Shown here: one piece after another, positions 9,271 to 18,730 of the stretch
Layout of the letters: each line of letters opens with the position of its first letter
How positions within the stretch are numbered: the stretch's first letter is position 1
Assembly (NCBI RefSeq): GCF_030532965.1
Contig: NZ_JAUNKC010000002.1
Coordinates: 1 to 64,000 of the forward strand
DNA: 64,000 bases
Direction of reading: 5' to 3'
Source: Corynebacterium sp.
GTDB taxonomy: Bacteria > Actinomycetota > Actinomycetes > Mycobacteriales > Mycobacteriaceae
Notes under the pieces: model-generated
The model's input: the letters and a program-made list of their open reading frames with translations, nothing else
Told to the model about the DNA's origin: nothing
Database searches by the model: none
Program-made: the position numbers and the translations under genes

Positions 9271-9765
9271 TTAGTCGGATGGAGTGGCTGCCCAGACGAC
9301 GGCGGTCGCCACTGCGGCGCGACCCTCGCCGCGCCCGGTAAAGCCGAGGTGGTCGGTTGTGGTGGCCGATAGCGAAACCGGGGCACCGAGGATTGCGCTC
9401 ATTTTTTGTTCCGCTTCCACTCGGCGCGGGCCGAGCTTCGGGGTCTGCCCCACCATTTGGACCGCGCCGTTTCCGATGACAAAACCATTGCTTTCCAAAA
9501 GGGCGCGACATTCGGTCAGCAGCCGTTCACCGGAAACGTTGTCGTATTCTTTGCGGCCCACGCCGACGAAAGAGCCGAGGTCGCCGAGGCCGGCGGCGGA
9601 TAGGAGGGCGTCGACAAGCGCGTGGGCGACCACATCGCCGTCGGAATGTCCTTCGCAGCCGGGGGTGTCGTCGAAAAGCAAGCAGGCGATCCAGCAGGGC
9701 TTGCCTTCCTCAATTTGGTGGGCGTCGGTGGCGATCCCGACCCGGGGAATAATGGGGTTATTCAT
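9271..9765 (-). CDS. ispF: 2-C-methyl-D-erythritol 2,4-cyclodiphosphate synthase
   Basis: A 164-aa enzyme of the MEP isoprenoid pathway that cyclises CDP-ME-2-phosphate with release of CMP. The metal ligands are visible in GIATDAHQI (DxH near the start), and [16 protein letters not shown] plus GLGDLGSF follow. The C-terminal block [17 protein letters not shown] is typical. I start at the ATG overlapping the last codons of ispD by 8 bp (translational coupling); a start four codons earlier is also open. Made upstream of polyprenol and menaquinone supply for the mycolate envelope. Confidence 0.95.
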   Translation of the reverse strand: MNNPIIPRVGIATDAHQIEEGKPCWIACLLFDDTPGCEGHSDGDVVAHALVDALLSAAGLGDLGSFVGVGRKEYDNVSGERLLTECRALLESNGFVIGNGAVQMVGQTPKLGPRRVEAEQKMSAILGAPVSLSATTTDHLGFTGRGEGRAAVATAVVWAATPSD

Positions 9766-10534
9766 GGGGCACCTCAAAAATGGTTGGTTCGGCGGCGTCT
9801 GTTATTGCTTTGGCCAGCGCGTAATCAATGGGGGTGGTGATTTTAAAGGCCATGGGGTCGCCCGCGACGCAGCGGACGGTGTGCCCGCACCATTCCATGA
9901 GACTTGCGTCGTCGGTGGCTTCAAAGCTTGGTGGATCCTGGGCAAAATAACGCTGATTGGCTTCCCGCAGCACCTTAAGGTCGAAGCCCTGGGGGGTTTG
10001 CACCGTCCGCAATTCGCTGCGGGCAGGGGTGGTGACCACGTGATCGTCGGCCACCTGTTTGATAGTGTCAGCTACCGGGAGCACCGGGATCACCGCAGGT
10101 TCGCCGGATAACACCGTGCGCGCCACCCGGGCAATCATTCCCGGCGGGGTGAGGGCGCGGGCCGCGTCGTGGATAAGTACCACTGCCGCAGTGTCCGTGA
10201 TAGCTTGCAGCCCACACCACACGGAGTCGGCGCGTTCGCCACCGCCGAAGACCAACCGGATGGGGATGGTGGGGTCGAATTGCTGAGAGACACCTACGAT
10301 GCGTTGGGCATAATCGTGCATTTCCGGGCTTATCAGAACGATGATTTCGTCGACGATTTCGCTGGTCATCATCGCTTGGATACTGCGTTCCAGCAGGGTT
10401 TTCCCCCGCAATGCAACATACGCCTTGGGAAGTTGCGCCCCCAGTCGGCTACCTTGCCCGGCGGCAGCGATGAGCGCAATAACGCGCCGTTTCCCAGAAG
10501 CAGGAAACTGGCGCGTTTCGGAAGCGGAACCCAT
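9758..10534 (-). CDS. ispD: 2-C-methyl-D-erythritol 4-phosphate cytidylyltransferase
   Basis: A 258-aa nucleotidyltransferase of the MEP pathway joining CTP and MEP. The N-terminal nucleotide-binding loop reads [35 protein letters not shown] carries the metal-binding Asp, and the [10 protein letters not shown] block and the C-terminal [17 protein letters not shown] are typical. It overlaps ispF and follows carD by 3 bp, so carD-ispD-ispF read as one unit, as in Mycobacterium (Rv3583c-Rv3581c). About 15 extra N-terminal residues precede the core fold. Confidence 0.95.
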   Translation of the reverse strand: MGSASETRQFPASGKRRVIALIAAAGQGSRLGAQLPKAYVALRGKTLLERSIQAMMTSEIVDEIIVLISPEMHDYAQRIVGVSQQFDPTIPIRLVFGGGERADSVWCGLQAITDTAAVVLIHDAARALTPPGMIARVARTVLSGEPAVIPVLPVADTIKQVADDHVVTTPARSELRTVQTPQGFDLKVLREANQRYFAQDPPSFEATDDASLMEWCGHTVRCVAGDPMAFKITTPIDYALAKAITDAAEPTIFEVPHE

Positions 10535-10537
10535 GGT

Positions 10538-11125
10538 TTATTCGTCGTCGTCGTCGAAGTTGAGGTCGTCTAAATCGAGATCGTCGTCGATCAGTGGCTT
10601 CTTTTCCTCGGCATCGTCGATGCCCAGGGCGCGATGCCGCTCAATGGTTGCATCTACCTGGGCGAGCAGATCATCCGCCTTGGCTTCGTCTTTGATGGTT
10701 GCAAGCGCAAGCTCACCCACGAGGATCTGGCGGGCTTTTGCAAGCATCCGCTTTTCCCCGGGAGACAACCCCTTGCTTTCGTCGCGGCGCCACAGGTCAC
10801 GCACTACTTCCGCAACCTTGTTTACGTCACCGGAAGCTAGGCGTTCCTGGTTGGCTTTGTAGCGGCGTGACCAGTTTCCGGCCTCTTCCACGCCGGTTTC
10901 CCGCAGGAAGCCAAAAACGTTTTGGAGCCCTTCGTCATCGACAACGTCGCGCACACCAACCAATTCGACGTTTTTGGCTGGTAGCCGCACAACGAGGTCT
11001 GATTGGTGGATTTGGAGAACCAGAAAATCCAAGGTCTCGCCCCCCATTTCGCGCTGTTCAATCGCCTGCACGACAGCGGCACCGTGGTGTGGGTAAACGA
11101 CGGTATCCCCGACCTTGAATTCCAT
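10538..11125 (-). CDS. carD: CarD-family RNA polymerase-binding regulator
   Basis: A 195-aa protein that binds the RNA polymerase beta subunit and stabilises open complexes at promoters, including those for r[22 protein letters not shown] opens the RNAP-interaction domain, and the helical DNA-binding domain with its basic surface ([19 protein letters not shown]) follows. ATG 11125 has AGGA at correct spacing; the ATG two codons upstream would sit directly on the Shine-Dalgarno. Unlike the mycobacterial protein (about 162 aa), it ends in an acidic Asp/Glu tail of about 30 residues, coded by GTC/GAT-rich DNA. First gene of the isp unit. Confidence 0.95.
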   Translation of the reverse strand: MEFKVGDTVVYPHHGAAVVQAIEQREMGGETLDFLVLQIHQSDLVVRLPAKNVELVGVRDVVDDEGLQNVFGFLRETGVEEAGNWSRRYKANQERLASGDVNKVAEVVRDLWRRDESKGLSPGEKRMLAKARQILVGELALATIKDEAKADDLLAQVDATIERHRALGIDDAEEKKPLIDDDLDLDDLNFDDDDE

Positions 11126-11230
11126 GTACATTCCTTTTGAATAAGAGTATAGAAAGTCAACGTGACATTTTAGCACTTACCGACACATTTCTTTAATGAA
11201 TGGTGAATCCTGCCCAGTTTCATAGGAAGC

Positions 11231-11989
11231 TCATGAGGTTTGGCGCGCGCTTTGGGCGAAGTTCTGCCGCCGTTCCGGCACTGGGCGCTTCGTGCACCAA
11301 TCACAGTTATCCGCACCGGTTGAGTGCCAGTGGCAGCAGGAATTACGGTAATAAAAGAGCTTTCCGCCTATGGTCTCAAACCACCCCAATCGTGACATGC
11401 CAGGCCAGTTGCGGAATAGTTCTTCCGCATCGTATTTCACGGCGTTCGGGTCGCGATCGGGGTAGTGGCGTACGATATTGCGCGCCACGGCGCCTATGGT
11501 GGCGGCACAGTTGCCGGTGAGATTTGCCGACCCCACCCCGGTTGCCTGACTAACCGCCGCCATCATCGGCGTGATGAGCGCGCAGGCCCCATTGACCACA
11601 TCTTTCGCATCGGCCCGCACCAGGGTCGGTGGGTTTTCCGGGTCGACGAGAACCGCGGTTACTGCACCGTTTTTAACGATCAGCTGGGTGTGTTCCGGCG
11701 AAAACTGCAGGTAGGTTCCGTCAAGCAACCAGCAGCCAACGCTGATTCCGAGGAGCCGGTGCGCGGCGCGTTGAAATGCCAGGGAGCCTGCTTTATACAG
11801 GTGGCTGGGTTGGTATTGTTCGTGAAACTTTGCGGCAAGATCGGCGGCGGTTTCGGAATCATTGAGGCTTTCCAGCGCTACTACCTGCGTCGCATCGGGC
11901 GCTGCGGTGAGTATTGCGTATTGAAATGAGGTACGACGAATCCGCGCCGCAGCTTCATGCCATGGGTTTTTAGGTGCGGGGGTTGTCAT
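11231..11989 (-). CDS. FhuF-like siderophore-iron reductase
   Basis: A 252-aa protein whose C-terminus has CCHWHSTGADNCDWCTKRP, the Cys-Cys-x10-Cys-x2-Cys pattern that binds a 2Fe-2S cluster in FhuF-type ferric siderophore reductases. The preceding part (ATGVGSANLTGNCAATIGA and FRNWPGMSRLGWFETIGGK) fits the same family. A cytoplasmic role in releasing iron from imported siderophores is the usual function. It lies upstream of carD on the same strand, separated by about 105 bp, and is divergent from lpqE. The intervening 230 bp holds a copy of the 11-mer at 12014-12023. Confidence 0.8.
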   Translation of the reverse strand: MTTPAPKNPWHEAAARIRRTSFQYAILTAAPDATQVVALESLNDSETAADLAAKFHEQYQPSHLYKAGSLAFQRAAHRLLGISVGCWLLDGTYLQFSPEHTQLIVKNGAVTAVLVDPENPPTLVRADAKDVVNGACALITPMMAAVSQATGVGSANLTGNCAATIGAVARNIVRHYPDRDPNAVKYDAEELFRNWPGMSRLGWFETIGGKLFYYRNSCCHWHSTGADNCDWCTKRPVPERRQNFAQSARQTS

Positions 11990-12219
11990 CTCGTCGCTTC
12001 ACTTTCAGGTTGTGCTTTTCGACGTCTCATACTACGGCGCGCGTCACAACACGCTCTTATCCCCCTTTTGTTTCCCCCCATTTGGCAGGGTAAAACTGTG
12101 TGGAAGAATGGCAAAAAGACTAGAGTGATAAAGGATAAATTACCCCTTGATGTTGCCGGGGTCGGCAAGTATCAGCGGGGGAGGAAAACGACGACTCACC
12201 CCCAATGGAGGACGAACAC

Positions 12220-12780
12220 GTGAAGCCCCTGAAGATTTCCGCCCGCCGCGGCGCTTTGATCTGCGTTGCTGCTGCTTCTGGCTTATTCCTGGCATCTTGC
12301 TCCGCAGGCCAAATCACCCAGACTTCCGATCAGGTTGCCGCAGTGGATGGCGCTTCCGCCGATTCCGAAGATGGCACGGTTGTTGTGCGCGACGTGACCG
12401 TCCACGTGACCAAGGACGGCGAGGCTGGTGTCAAGTTCACCGCCATCAACCAGGATGTCACCAACACTACCCACGAACTGAAATCCATTTCCGTGGACGG
12501 CACCGAGGTTACCATCGACGGCGAAACCTCGATCAAGCCCCAGTGTTCCCTCGTTGCCGATATTGAATCGGAAATGGACATGCTGACCGAGCCAAAGAAC
12601 GTGTGCGTGAGCCACGTGATTACGTCCCTGGAGAACCCAGGTTTCGCTCCGGCTGGCAACAAGGAAGTTACCTTCACCTTCGACAACGCCGAGATCACCA
12701 CGATGGCTACCGTTTCGGAGCCAGTGTTGGTCTCCGGCAGCCAGGACCGGGAAACCGGCGCCGAGAAGCACAGCCACTAA
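12220..12780 (+). CDS. lpqE: LpqE-like secreted lipoprotein
   Basis: A 186-aa lipoprotein. The GTG at 12220 is preceded by GGAGGAC at ideal spacing, so I prefer it to the upstream in-frame ATG, which lies inside that Shine-Dalgarno. The signal peptide has a basic start, a hydrophobic core ([12 protein letters not shown]) and a lipobox LASC, so Cys is the likely lipidation site. The mature part is a beta-rich domain ([20 protein letters not shown]...) like the LpqE/copper-chaperone-related fold. Gene order FhuF-like/carD on one side and radA on the other matches Mycobacterium lpqE (Rv3584). A strong terminator follows immediately. Confidence 0.8.
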   Translation: MKPLKISARRGALICVAAASGLFLASCSAGQITQTSDQVAAVDGASADSEDGTVVVRDVTVHVTKDGEAGVKFTAINQDVTNTTHELKSISVDGTEVTIDGETSIKPQCSLVADIESEMDMLTEPKNVCVSHVITSLENPGFAPAGNKEVTFTFDNAEITTMATVSEPVLVSGSQDRETGAEKHSH

Positions 12781-12790
12781 AAACTTTAAA

Positions 12791-12835
12791 AGTTGGGGTT
12801 CCTACCGCCTATGGTGGGAGCCCCAACTTTTTATT
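12791..12835. terminator. Bidirectional intrinsic terminator after lpqE
   Basis: A long stem AGTTGGGGTTCCTACC / GGTGGGAGCCCCAACTT (one mismatch) with loop GCCTAT is followed by TTTTTATT on the plus strand; the minus strand has a matching T run. It separates lpqE from the convergent membrane-protein gene. Confidence 0.9.
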
Positions 12836-13205
12836 GCGCTTTTCGACGCCCCTTCCGGCCAATCACACCATTTGCCGTAGCGACCCGCAGGGCTAGCACA
12901 ATTCCGAGCACGATGATGGAAAGGGAAATGCTATGAACCATCCAGGCACCCCGGTCCAGCGTGCGCACCACGGCCCAACCGGTGGGCACCTCTAGCGGCT
13001 TCTCCCCCTCCCGAATGGGATTGATGGCGTGGGTTCGTTCGAAACCACTGAGCGTTTGAGTGCCGGTTTCGATGTGGGCAGGCGGAACCGTCGTGGGGTT
13101 TACTACTGCGTTCATCGGCTCAGCCACAGCGACGGTAGGTGTCGCCATCCCGCCAGTCGATATCAGCGCCGAACTAATAGCCGCTACCAATGCTAATCGC
13201 TTCAC
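12831..13205 (-). CDS. Small exported membrane-anchored protein
   Basis: A 124-aa protein of unknown function. The GTG at 13205 is preceded by AAGGAGGAACTC, a near-perfect Shine-Dalgarno; the longer open frame upstream is unlikely. It has a signal peptide (VKRLALVAAISSALISTGG, cleavage probably after AVA near 29), a polar extracellular middle (TGTQTLSGFERTHAINPIREGEK) and one C-terminal membrane helix (VHSISLSIIVLGIVLAL). A basic cytoplasmic tail RKGRRKAQ ends it; the 11-mer CGTCGAAAAGC is coded in that tail. Divergent from radA across an AT-rich 243-bp gap that contains a TATAAT at 13327-13332. Confidence 0.7.
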   Translation of the reverse strand: MKRLALVAAISSALISTGGMATPTVAVAEPMNAVVNPTTVPPAHIETGTQTLSGFERTHAINPIREGEKPLEVPTGWAVVRTLDRGAWMVHSISLSIIVLGIVLALRVATANGVIGRKGRRKAQ

Positions 13206-13448
13206 GAGTTCCTCCTTTCCTCTAAAAACTCGCCCCAAAATTAAGTAATTCTCATATAAACTGCAGGCAAACCAAGATGTCCATCTATCCATCCAGGCAT
13301 TTAACTCAGTTCCATCAGACATTCCTTATAATATACTAATAAACACTATATTTCCAAGCTTAAATTAGTGCAACTAATTAATTAAAGCTCTACCTCGGTT
13401 CCCCGGCCTCTCCGGGCTCATGTCAGGGTGGTGTTCTAAGGTGTGTGC

Positions 13449-14846
13449 ATGGCAAAAAAGGTCAAGAGCGTGCACCAGTGCACCGAATGTGGATATTCAT
13501 CACCCAAGTGGTTAGGCAGGTGCCCAGAATGCGGCTCGTGGGGTTCGATGGAAGAACACCACCACGCCCCCACCGGCACCGCCACCCAAGCGGCAACCAC
13601 CGGCGTATTAACCAAAGGGCTTACTCCGACCTCCCCTGCCCAACCGATCACCACCATCGTCGGCAGCAATGCTCAAACCATCTCCACCGGGATTAAAGAG
13701 CTAGACCGCGTGCTTGGTACGGGAATCGTTCCTGGATCGGTTGTGCTTTTAGCCGGTGAACCAGGCGTAGGTAAATCCACCTTATTGCTTGAAGTGGCAA
13801 GCCGGTGGGCTAAGCAACCCGCACTCACCGGAACCGGAAACCGGGTTGCGCTATATATAACCGCAGAGGAATCCGCCGGGCAGGTTCGACTTCGCGCGGA
13901 ACGCACCGGGGCACTGCACGAGACGCTTTTCCTTTCCGCCGAATCGAATCTGGATGTGGTCTTTGGCCATGTCGACCAGCTGAAACCTAGCCTGCTTATC
14001 GTCGACTCGGTGCAAACCATGATCGCCGCCGGGGTGGAAGGGGTCGCAGGCGGGGTAGCCCAATCCCGCGCCGTAACCGCAGCGCTGACCACACTGGCTA
14101 AAACCACCGGCATTCCTGTGCTGTTGGTGGGTCATGTGACCAAAGACGGAAACGTCGCGGGTCCCCGCGTCCTGGAGCACTTGGTGGATGTGGTTTTAAA
14201 CTTCGAGGGCGATCGGCATTCCAGCCTGCGGATGTTGCGGGGAATTAAAAACCGCTTCGGAGCCACCGATGAGGTCGGGTGTTTTGAGCAACAGGCCGAC
14301 GGCATTAAGGAAGTAGCTGACCCGTCGGGGCTGTTTTTATCCCATCGCGGCAGCACCCCGGACGGCACGGCTGTGACCGTGGCCATGGATGGCGTGCGGC
14401 CGATCCTTGCCGAAGTCCAGTCTTTGGTGGTACCCACCGAGTCCAAAAACCCCAGGCGGGCTGTCACCGGCCTTGATGCCACCCGGGTGCCTATGGTGCT
14501 CGCGGTGCTATCCGCCCGGGCGGGACGCCGCACCCACAATTGTGAGGTGTACGTGGCCACCGTGGGCGGAATGAAAGTGGGTGAGCCTGCCACCGATCTG
14601 GCCATCGCCATGGCGACCGCCAGCGCCATGACAAAGAAACCCCTGCCACAGAAAACGATTGTGGTGGGGGAAGTGGGACTCGCCGGGGAAATCCGTCCGG
14701 TGCCCAACCTTCAGCGTCGATTAGCGGAGGCGCTTCGGTTGGGCTACACTCGGGCGATCGTCCCGCCGACCGAGGTGACAGTACCCGGAATGACCATTAC
14801 CTCCGTGGCAACGATCACGGAGGCGTTAGCGGTTATTGCAAATTAA
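13449..14846 (+). CDS. radA: DNA repair protein RadA (Sms)
   Basis: A 465-aa RecA-related branch-migration ATPase. The N-terminal zinc finger is CTECGYSSPKWLGRCPECG; then come the Walker A GEPGVGKSTLL near residue 100, the RadA-specific KNRFG loop (GIKNRFGATDEVG) and a C-terminal Lon-protease-like domain (GLDATRVPMVLAVL, GEVGLAGEIRPVPNLQRRL). ATG 13449 has AAGG at good spacing; the GTG two codons earlier is possible. disA, which follows radA in Mycobacterium, is absent here: the next gene is convergent and overlaps radA by 14 bp. Confidence 0.96.
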   Translation: MAKKVKSVHQCTECGYSSPKWLGRCPECGSWGSMEEHHHAPTGTATQAATTGVLTKGLTPTSPAQPITTIVGSNAQTISTGIKELDRVLGTGIVPGSVVLLAGEPGVGKSTLLLEVASRWAKQPALTGTGNRVALYITAEESAGQVRLRAERTGALHETLFLSAESNLDVVFGHVDQLKPSLLIVDSVQTMIAAGVEGVAGGVAQSRAVTAALTTLAKTTGIPVLLVGHVTKDGNVAGPRVLEHLVDVVLNFEGDRHSSLRMLRGIKNRFGATDEVGCFEQQADGIKEVADPSGLFLSHRGSTPDGTAVTVAMDGVRPILAEVQSLVVPTESKNPRRAVTGLDATRVPMVLAVLSARAGRRTHNCEVYVATVGGMKVGEPATDLAIAMATASAMTKKPLPQKTIVVGEVGLAGEIRPVPNLQRRLAEALRLGYTRAIVPPTEVTVPGMTITSVATITEALAVIAN

Positions 14847-15645
14847 AGTCGAACGGGGCGGAGGCGTTATCACCGATGACAGTGTGCAGATAATAGGAAC
14901 CAGGGGCAACGGGTTCCCGAACAGAACACCCGTCTGGGCTTGATGTGGTGCGAGACCACTGGGCCCGGAAGTAACGCTCCTGACCAGCCTTAAAGGTTTG
15001 GGTTCCCACCCCAGCTGGGTCATTGCAGTCAATATCGGACCAGATGCGTTGATTGGTTTCTAGCGAATACACCTCGAACCGCAATGTATTTTGGCTGATA
15101 TCAATCTCGCAATCAGCGCCGGTGGGGTTGCGGACCTTCATGTAGAAGCTTGGCATCCCGTCCGGGGAATAATTCGGGTGATCCGCGCTGGCCTCCAGCT
15201 GCAAATCGGTGATCTCGCAGGTGGACTTGGCCGAAAGCTCGTCGGTAGGCTCCGGCGCACCTGATGGTGCCGAGGAAATCTCCACCGCTTTTTCTTCCGC
15301 GCTGGTGCTCGACGGGGCGCTGCTACTGCTTGTCGACGACTCCGCCACCGCAGAACTAGACGTCGCCGACGCTGCCGAGGTTGTCACCGAGGACGTAGCG
15401 GAGGTCGCGGTGGTGTCCGAATCCCGACCCACCAAGCTCAACACCGCAACCACGATGACCGCAACCACGATGATTGCGATGACCGCTGCGGCTCTACGAC
15501 GCCGGTAGTAGATTTCCGGCAGCCTGCCATCAGCCGGCGGGGCGGCATCGTGGTTGTCCAACGGATAACCACGTCCGTGATACTGGCGACGCGGCGGACG
15601 GCTGCCGCCAGAAGGGGTTCCTGGGTTTCTATCTCGGCGATCCAC
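14833..15645 (-). CDS. Membrane-anchored Ser/Thr-rich protein (Rv3587c-like position)
   Basis: A 270-aa protein with a cytoplasmic Arg/Pro-rich N-terminus (about 1-50), one transmembrane helix (AAAVIAIIVVAVIVVAVLSLV, about 51-71), a low-complexity Ser/Thr/Ala linker (about 72-135) and an extracytoplasmic beta-type domain with four cysteines (STCEITDLQ, GADCEIDIS, DIDCNDPAG, DGCSVREP). The layout and position next to radA, carbonic anhydrase and mutY correspond to Rv3587c of Mycobacterium. Function unknown; the domain looks like an extracellular immunoglobulin-like fold. Confidence 0.75.
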   Translation of the reverse strand: MDRRDRNPGTPSGGSRPPRRQYHGRGYPLDNHDAAPPADGRLPEIYYRRRRAAAVIAIIVVAVIVVAVLSLVGRDSDTTATSATSSVTTSAASATSSSAVAESSTSSSSAPSSTSAEEKAVEISSAPSGAPEPTDELSAKSTCEITDLQLEASADHPNYSPDGMPSFYMKVRNPTGADCEIDISQNTLRFEVYSLETNQRIWSDIDCNDPAGVGTQTFKAGQERYFRAQWSRTTSSPDGCSVREPVAPGSYYLHTVIGDNASAPFDFNLQ

Positions 15646-15714
15646 ACCTCAAAGCCTAAAACGTATGCGGCAGCAAACCCCGGAACACCCTCGGTGTGTT
15701 GGTGCAGCAAATTT

Positions 15715-16332
15715 CTAGATGCCTTCGGTCGACACCGTTTCCACCAGGCCATCCGCCAGCCGGTACCGAGCCGCAACCACGGCAGTTTTGCCGTTCTTCA
15801 CCGCTTCGGCGATCACCGGGGAAATCTGCATAATCTTGGCCACCACCGCTTGGGCATGCGCTCGTTCGAAATCCGCCGCGGTGTGCCCGCCTTTGGTTTT
15901 CGACTCCAAAATCGACGGCGCAATCTGCTCCACTAAGGTGCGCTGATGCCCCACCGGCACATCCGCCCCCTCCAATACAACCTCAGCGGTAGCCCGCACC
16001 GCGCCGCAGGATTCGTGACCCAATACGACCATGACCTCCACCCCTAAACCAGCGACGGCAAATTCCAAGGAGGCCAACACCGCGGAATCCACCACTTCAC
16101 CTGCGGTGCGAACCGTGAAGATGTCGCCCAACCCGACGTCGAAAAGCAATTCAACCGGAACCCGCGAATCCCCGCACGTTAGGACCGCAGCACGTGGGGA
16201 CTGCCCCAGTTTCAATTCTTCGCGGCGAGACACGCTCTGGTTCGGGTGCAGCGGTGCGCCCTCAGCAAACCGACGGTTGCCATCCAGCAACCCCTCCCAC
16301 ACAAGTTTCGGATCACGCGGTAAATTCTTCAT
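15715..16332 (-). CDS. Beta-class carbonic anhydrase
   Basis: A 205-aa zinc enzyme interconverting CO2 and bicarbonate, needed for carboxylation reactions at air levels of CO2. Zinc ligands are in LTCGDSRVPVE (Cys with the Asp-Arg dyad) and LGHESCGAV (His and Cys). Length is normal for the family. It starts 62 bp from the divergent mutY. Its position matches Rv3588c (canB) of Mycobacterium. No signal peptide is seen. Confidence 0.93.
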   Translation of the reverse strand: MKNLPRDPKLVWEGLLDGNRRFAEGAPLHPNQSVSRREELKLGQSPRAAVLTCGDSRVPVELLFDVGLGDIFTVRTAGEVVDSAVLASLEFAVAGLGVEVMVVLGHESCGAVRATAEVVLEGADVPVGHQRTLVEQIAPSILESKTKGGHTAADFERAHAQAVVAKIMQISPVIAEAVKNGKTAVVAARYRLADGLVETVSTEGI

Positions 16333-16394
16333 AACTCATATCTTTCCACCGGGTTAACTATTTAGTGCAATAAAGCGCTAGATTAATTGTTCTC

Positions 16395-17270
16395 ATGCCC
16401 CAACTATCCCCCGCACTCATCGACTGGTTTAACGCCAACGCCCGCCCCATTATCTGGCGCGACAACCCCACCACGGCGTGGGGCATCTTGGTTTCAGAAG
16501 TAATGAGCCAACAAACCCCCGTTCGACGAGTAGAACCCAAGTGGCAGCAATGGCTTGACCGTTGGCCCACCCCGGCCGACCTGGCGGCCGCCCCCACCGA
16601 CGAAGTGCTCAAAGCCTGGGACAATCTCGGCTACCCGCGCCGTGCCCTCCGGTTGAAGGAATGCGCGCAACAGATCGTCGAAAAGCATGACGGTGCCGTT
16701 CCCGAGACCGTCGACGAATTACTCGCCCTTCCCGGCATCGGCGACTACACCGCCCGCGCCGTTTGCGCATTCGCATTCAAACAACGCGTGCCCGTCATCG
16801 ACGTCAATATCCGCCGGGTCATAAGCCGCGCCTACCACGGCACATTCTTGCCCCGCAGCACCGCCACCTCCAAAGCGGACCTCGCTTTCCTCGAAAACCT
16901 GCTACCGGCCGTCGACGCCGCCAGCTACTGCGCCGCGCTGATGGAACTTGGGGCGCTCGTGTGCACCCCTACCCCTGATTGTGACAATTGCCCTATTAAC
17001 CCCGAATGTGCCTGGCAACAAGCGGGCTGCCCGCCGCCGAGTGACGAAGAACTCAGCCAGGCCAAACGCCGCGTCCAAAAATTCGTCGGCACCGACCGGC
17101 AAGTCCGCGGCATTATCATGGCTGAGCTGCGCGCGGCCACCGCACCGGTCCCCACAACCGCCATCGATATTCTCTGGCCGGAGCAGCACCAATTACACCG
17201 CGCGCTCTACTCATTGCTTGAAGACGGCCTGATCGAAGAGACCAATTCCGGATTTAAATTACCTTCCTAG
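16395..17270 (+). CDS. mutY: A/G-specific adenine glycosylase MutY
   Basis: A 291-aa base-excision repair glycosylase that removes adenine opposite 8-oxoguanine. It shows EVMSQQTPVRRVEPKW (helix with the catalytic Glu nearby), the helix-hairpin-helix LPGIGDYTARAV, the catalytic Asp in VPVIDVNIRRV, and the 4Fe-4S loop CTPTPDCDNCPINPEC. The C-terminal MutT-like domain is short, as usual in actinobacteria. There is no Shine-Dalgarno; a TAGATT about 11 bp before the ATG suggests a leaderless transcript. Mycobacterial synteny (Rv3589c region) supports the call. Confidence 0.95.
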   Translation: MPQLSPALIDWFNANARPIIWRDNPTTAWGILVSEVMSQQTPVRRVEPKWQQWLDRWPTPADLAAAPTDEVLKAWDNLGYPRRALRLKECAQQIVEKHDGAVPETVDELLALPGIGDYTARAVCAFAFKQRVPVIDVNIRRVISRAYHGTFLPRSTATSKADLAFLENLLPAVDAASYCAALMELGALVCTPTPDCDNCPINPECAWQQAGCPPPSDEELSQAKRRVQKFVGTDRQVRGIIMAELRAATAPVPTTAIDILWPEQHQLHRALYSLLEDGLIEETNSGFKLPS

Positions 17271-17306
17271 ACAAAACTTACGACACAGTAGGTATTATAA
17301 AAACCC

Positions 17307-18692
17307 ATGACGTTTCGACGGACCTCAATACGCCTCAACCAGGTAGCTTTCCGCACCACGGCACTACTTACGGCACTCATGCTGCTCATTCAGCCGTCCG
17401 TCGCACACGCCGACCCACTCATCACCCTAAGCAACGGCATCAACTGGGCGGCAACCACCCCCACCGACTCCTGGGTCGAAACCCCACTTGACGACGCCTT
17501 CTACACCCCACCCGCCGACTTCCACACCAGCCACCCCAACCCCGGCGACGTCATTCGCACCCAACCCGCACCACACCTCCTTAACACTTTCGGACCCGAC
17601 TTCCCCGGCTACGCCCAAAAAATCCTCTACACCTCCACCGACGAAAAAGGCAGCCCAGTCGCCGTATCCGGCTACATCATCGAACCCACCGTCCCGTGGT
17701 CCGGCCCCGGCCCCACCCCAACCATCGTTTTCGCCCCCGGCACCCGGGGCCAAGCCGACATCTGCGCCCCCTCCCGCGGCACCTGGCTCTTAAGCTCCGT
17801 CGCCCCCACCACCGGCGCATTCTCCATAAACTACGAACTGCCACTCCAATACTTCGCCGCCCAACAAGGCATCCGGGTAGTCATAACCGACTACATCGGG
17901 CTCGGCACCCCGGGGGTCCACACATACATCAACGCCATTGAGCAATCGCATGCCGTGCTCGACGCCGCCCGCGCCGCCATTAAAGCAATGGGGGTTCCCG
18001 CCGACACCCCCATCGGGTTCCACGGGTATTCCCAAGGCGGCGGGGCTGCCGCAGCAGCCGCCGAAAACGCCGCCAATTACGCGCCTGAACTCAACGTCAA
18101 AGGCACCTATGCTGGCGCCCCACCGGCCAATTTGGAAGAAGTATTCAACGCTGTCGACGGCTCCACCATCTCCGGTGTGCTGGGCATGTCGATCAATGGC
18201 TTCGCCGCCCGGGACGATGAAGTCCGCCATATTCTCGACCGTTATCTCTCCGACTACGGCCGCGAATTCCTCGCCACCGTCGCCACAAGCTGCGTTCCCG
18301 ATTCCGCAGCACACTACGCTTTTGTCAGTTCAGAGAAATTCACCGTCGACGGCACCGACCTGGCCACCGTCGTGTCCAAAGAACCGGAACTGCAGGCGAC
18401 CTTGAAGAAACACCGCATCGGACTCAAACGCCCCAACGCCCCCATCATGGTGGCAACCAGCATCGCCGACGACATCATCCCCACCGGGCAAGCCAAGCAG
18501 CTCGCGCAAGACTTCTGCGCATTGGGCAGCGCCGTGGAATTCCACGAAACTCACCTGCCCCGCGTCACACCGGATGTCGCCTCGGGACTCAACCACGCAC
18601 TACAGCTCTTCGGCGACGCCCCCGCCTCGATCAGCTACCTGATCGACCGCTTCAACGACCGCCCCGCCCCCACCAACTGCGGCGCACTCTGA
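17307..18692 (+). CDS. Secreted LIP-family lipase/esterase
   Basis: A 461-aa alpha/beta hydrolase. It has a signal peptide of about 35 residues (TTALLTALMLLIQPSVAHA, cleavage after AHA). The nucleophile elbow is GYSQGGGAAA near residue 242, and the acid and histidine lie late (ATSIADDIIPTGQAK; GLNHALQLF). The overall pattern (PWSGPGPTPTIVFAPGTRGQ, QGIRVVITDYIGLGTPG, QSHAVLDAARAAIKA) is that of the LIP secretory-lipase family, first described in Candida but common in mycolata. Substrate is probably host or envelope acyl esters. It begins 36 bp after mutY; no link in function is evident. Confidence 0.88.
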   Translation: MTFRRTSIRLNQVAFRTTALLTALMLLIQPSVAHADPLITLSNGINWAATTPTDSWVETPLDDAFYTPPADFHTSHPNPGDVIRTQPAPHLLNTFGPDFPGYAQKILYTSTDEKGSPVAVSGYIIEPTVPWSGPGPTPTIVFAPGTRGQADICAPSRGTWLLSSVAPTTGAFSINYELPLQYFAAQQGIRVVITDYIGLGTPGVHTYINAIEQSHAVLDAARAAIKAMGVPADTPIGFHGYSQGGGAAAAAAENAANYAPELNVKGTYAGAPPANLEEVFNAVDGSTISGVLGMSINGFAARDDEVRHILDRYLSDYGREFLATVATSCVPDSAAHYAFVSSEKFTVDGTDLATVVSKEPELQATLKKHRIGLKRPNAPIMVATSIADDIIPTGQAKQLAQDFCALGSAVEFHETHLPRVTPDVASGLNHALQLFGDAPASISYLIDRFNDRPAPTNCGAL

Positions 18693-18730
18693 CCCCACAT
18701 CTTTCACGTACCCCCGGTGACGCCAGCTGT

